The notes beneath the pieces are model-generated. The model searched no databases and was not told the DNA's origin. It saw nothing but the letters and a program-made list of their open reading frames with translations. A stretch of 32,127 nucleotides of DNA from Butyrivibrio sp. (GTDB lineage Bacteria; Bacillota; Clostridia; Lachnospirales; Lachnospiraceae). Made by a program: the position numbers and the translations under genes. Positions 32,091-32,127 of the stretch are shown piece after piece. The stretch covers positions 1 through 32,127 of the forward strand of contig JAKVKH010000042.1 of the NCBI GenBank assembly GCA_022486625.1, written 5' to 3'. Numbering within the stretch: the first letter of the stretch is position 1; every line of letters starts with the position of its first letter.

Positions 32091-32127
32091 CAGAGAAATC
32101 CTCCAGTTCCTATCTGTAATATTATTT

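Noticed and set aside
1..32127. CRISPR arrays, tRNA or rRNA genes, complete insertion sequences
   Set aside because: No regularly spaced repeats, cloverleaf-like segments, conserved rRNA stretches or transposase ORFs were seen.

Overview
The window looks like a chromosome segment from a Bacillota (Firmicutes) bacterium, most likely a Clostridia/Lachnospiraceae-like gut lineage. The base composition is moderate, Shine-Dalgarno sites are strong (GGAGG types), TTG and GTG starts occur, and the gene families are Gram-positive ones: a PrsA-like foldase, a LicT/RAT antitermination system, ABC-2 and MacB/FtsX exporters, and DUF4176 proteins. I see no rRNA, tRNA, CRISPR array, complete insertion sequence or replication origin.

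Layout. (1) 1-3592, plus strand: a three-gene ABC-2 exporter operon (ATPase and two permeases) behind a promoter with a dyad that could be a response-regulator site. (2) 3619-8054, minus strand: COG2509-type FAD oxidoreductase, PrsA-like lipoprotein foldase, DesK/NarL-type histidine kinase and response regulator, tightly spaced and convergent with the exporter that the two-component pair probably controls. (3) 8107-13620, minus strand: a 2-isopropylmalate synthase fused in frame to a complete C-terminal AraC DNA-binding domain, followed by a MacB-like ATPase and a large FtsX-type permease. (4) 13858-18842, minus strand: a self-contained phosphotransferase operon (BglG/LicT-family antiterminator, EIIA, EI, HPr, EIICB) with a recognisable promoter, RAT sequence and overlapping terminator. 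Two of its regulatory proteins lack canonical phosphorylation sites: HPr has Arg at position 46, and the antiterminator lacks both PRD2 histidines. (5) 18978-21813: a low-molecular-weight tyrosine phosphatase, a likely 26-codon small ORF with a near-perfect ribosome binding site, an MFS transporter and a divergent AraC regulator. (6) 21814-22960: a 300-bp segment bounded by 14-bp direct repeats, then an A+T-rich methyltransferase gene. (7) 22953-25772: an orphan hybrid histidine kinase with two tandem solute-binding sensor domains. (8) 25875-32090, minus strand: a GNAT-like protein, a 1469-residue K/E-rich giant protein with an internally duplicated domain and a glycine/alanine-patterned C-terminal region, and three tandem DUF4176 paralogues.

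Best candidates for undescribed biology are the LeuA-AraC fusion (biosynthetic enzyme and transcription factor in one chain), the giant protein/DUF4176/GNAT cassette (possibly related to type VII secretion effector loci, although no LXG or WXG gene lies inside the window), and the PTS operon whose regulatory phosphosites have been lost in a coordinated way. All statements come from reading the sequence and from recalled family knowledge; no database search was run.
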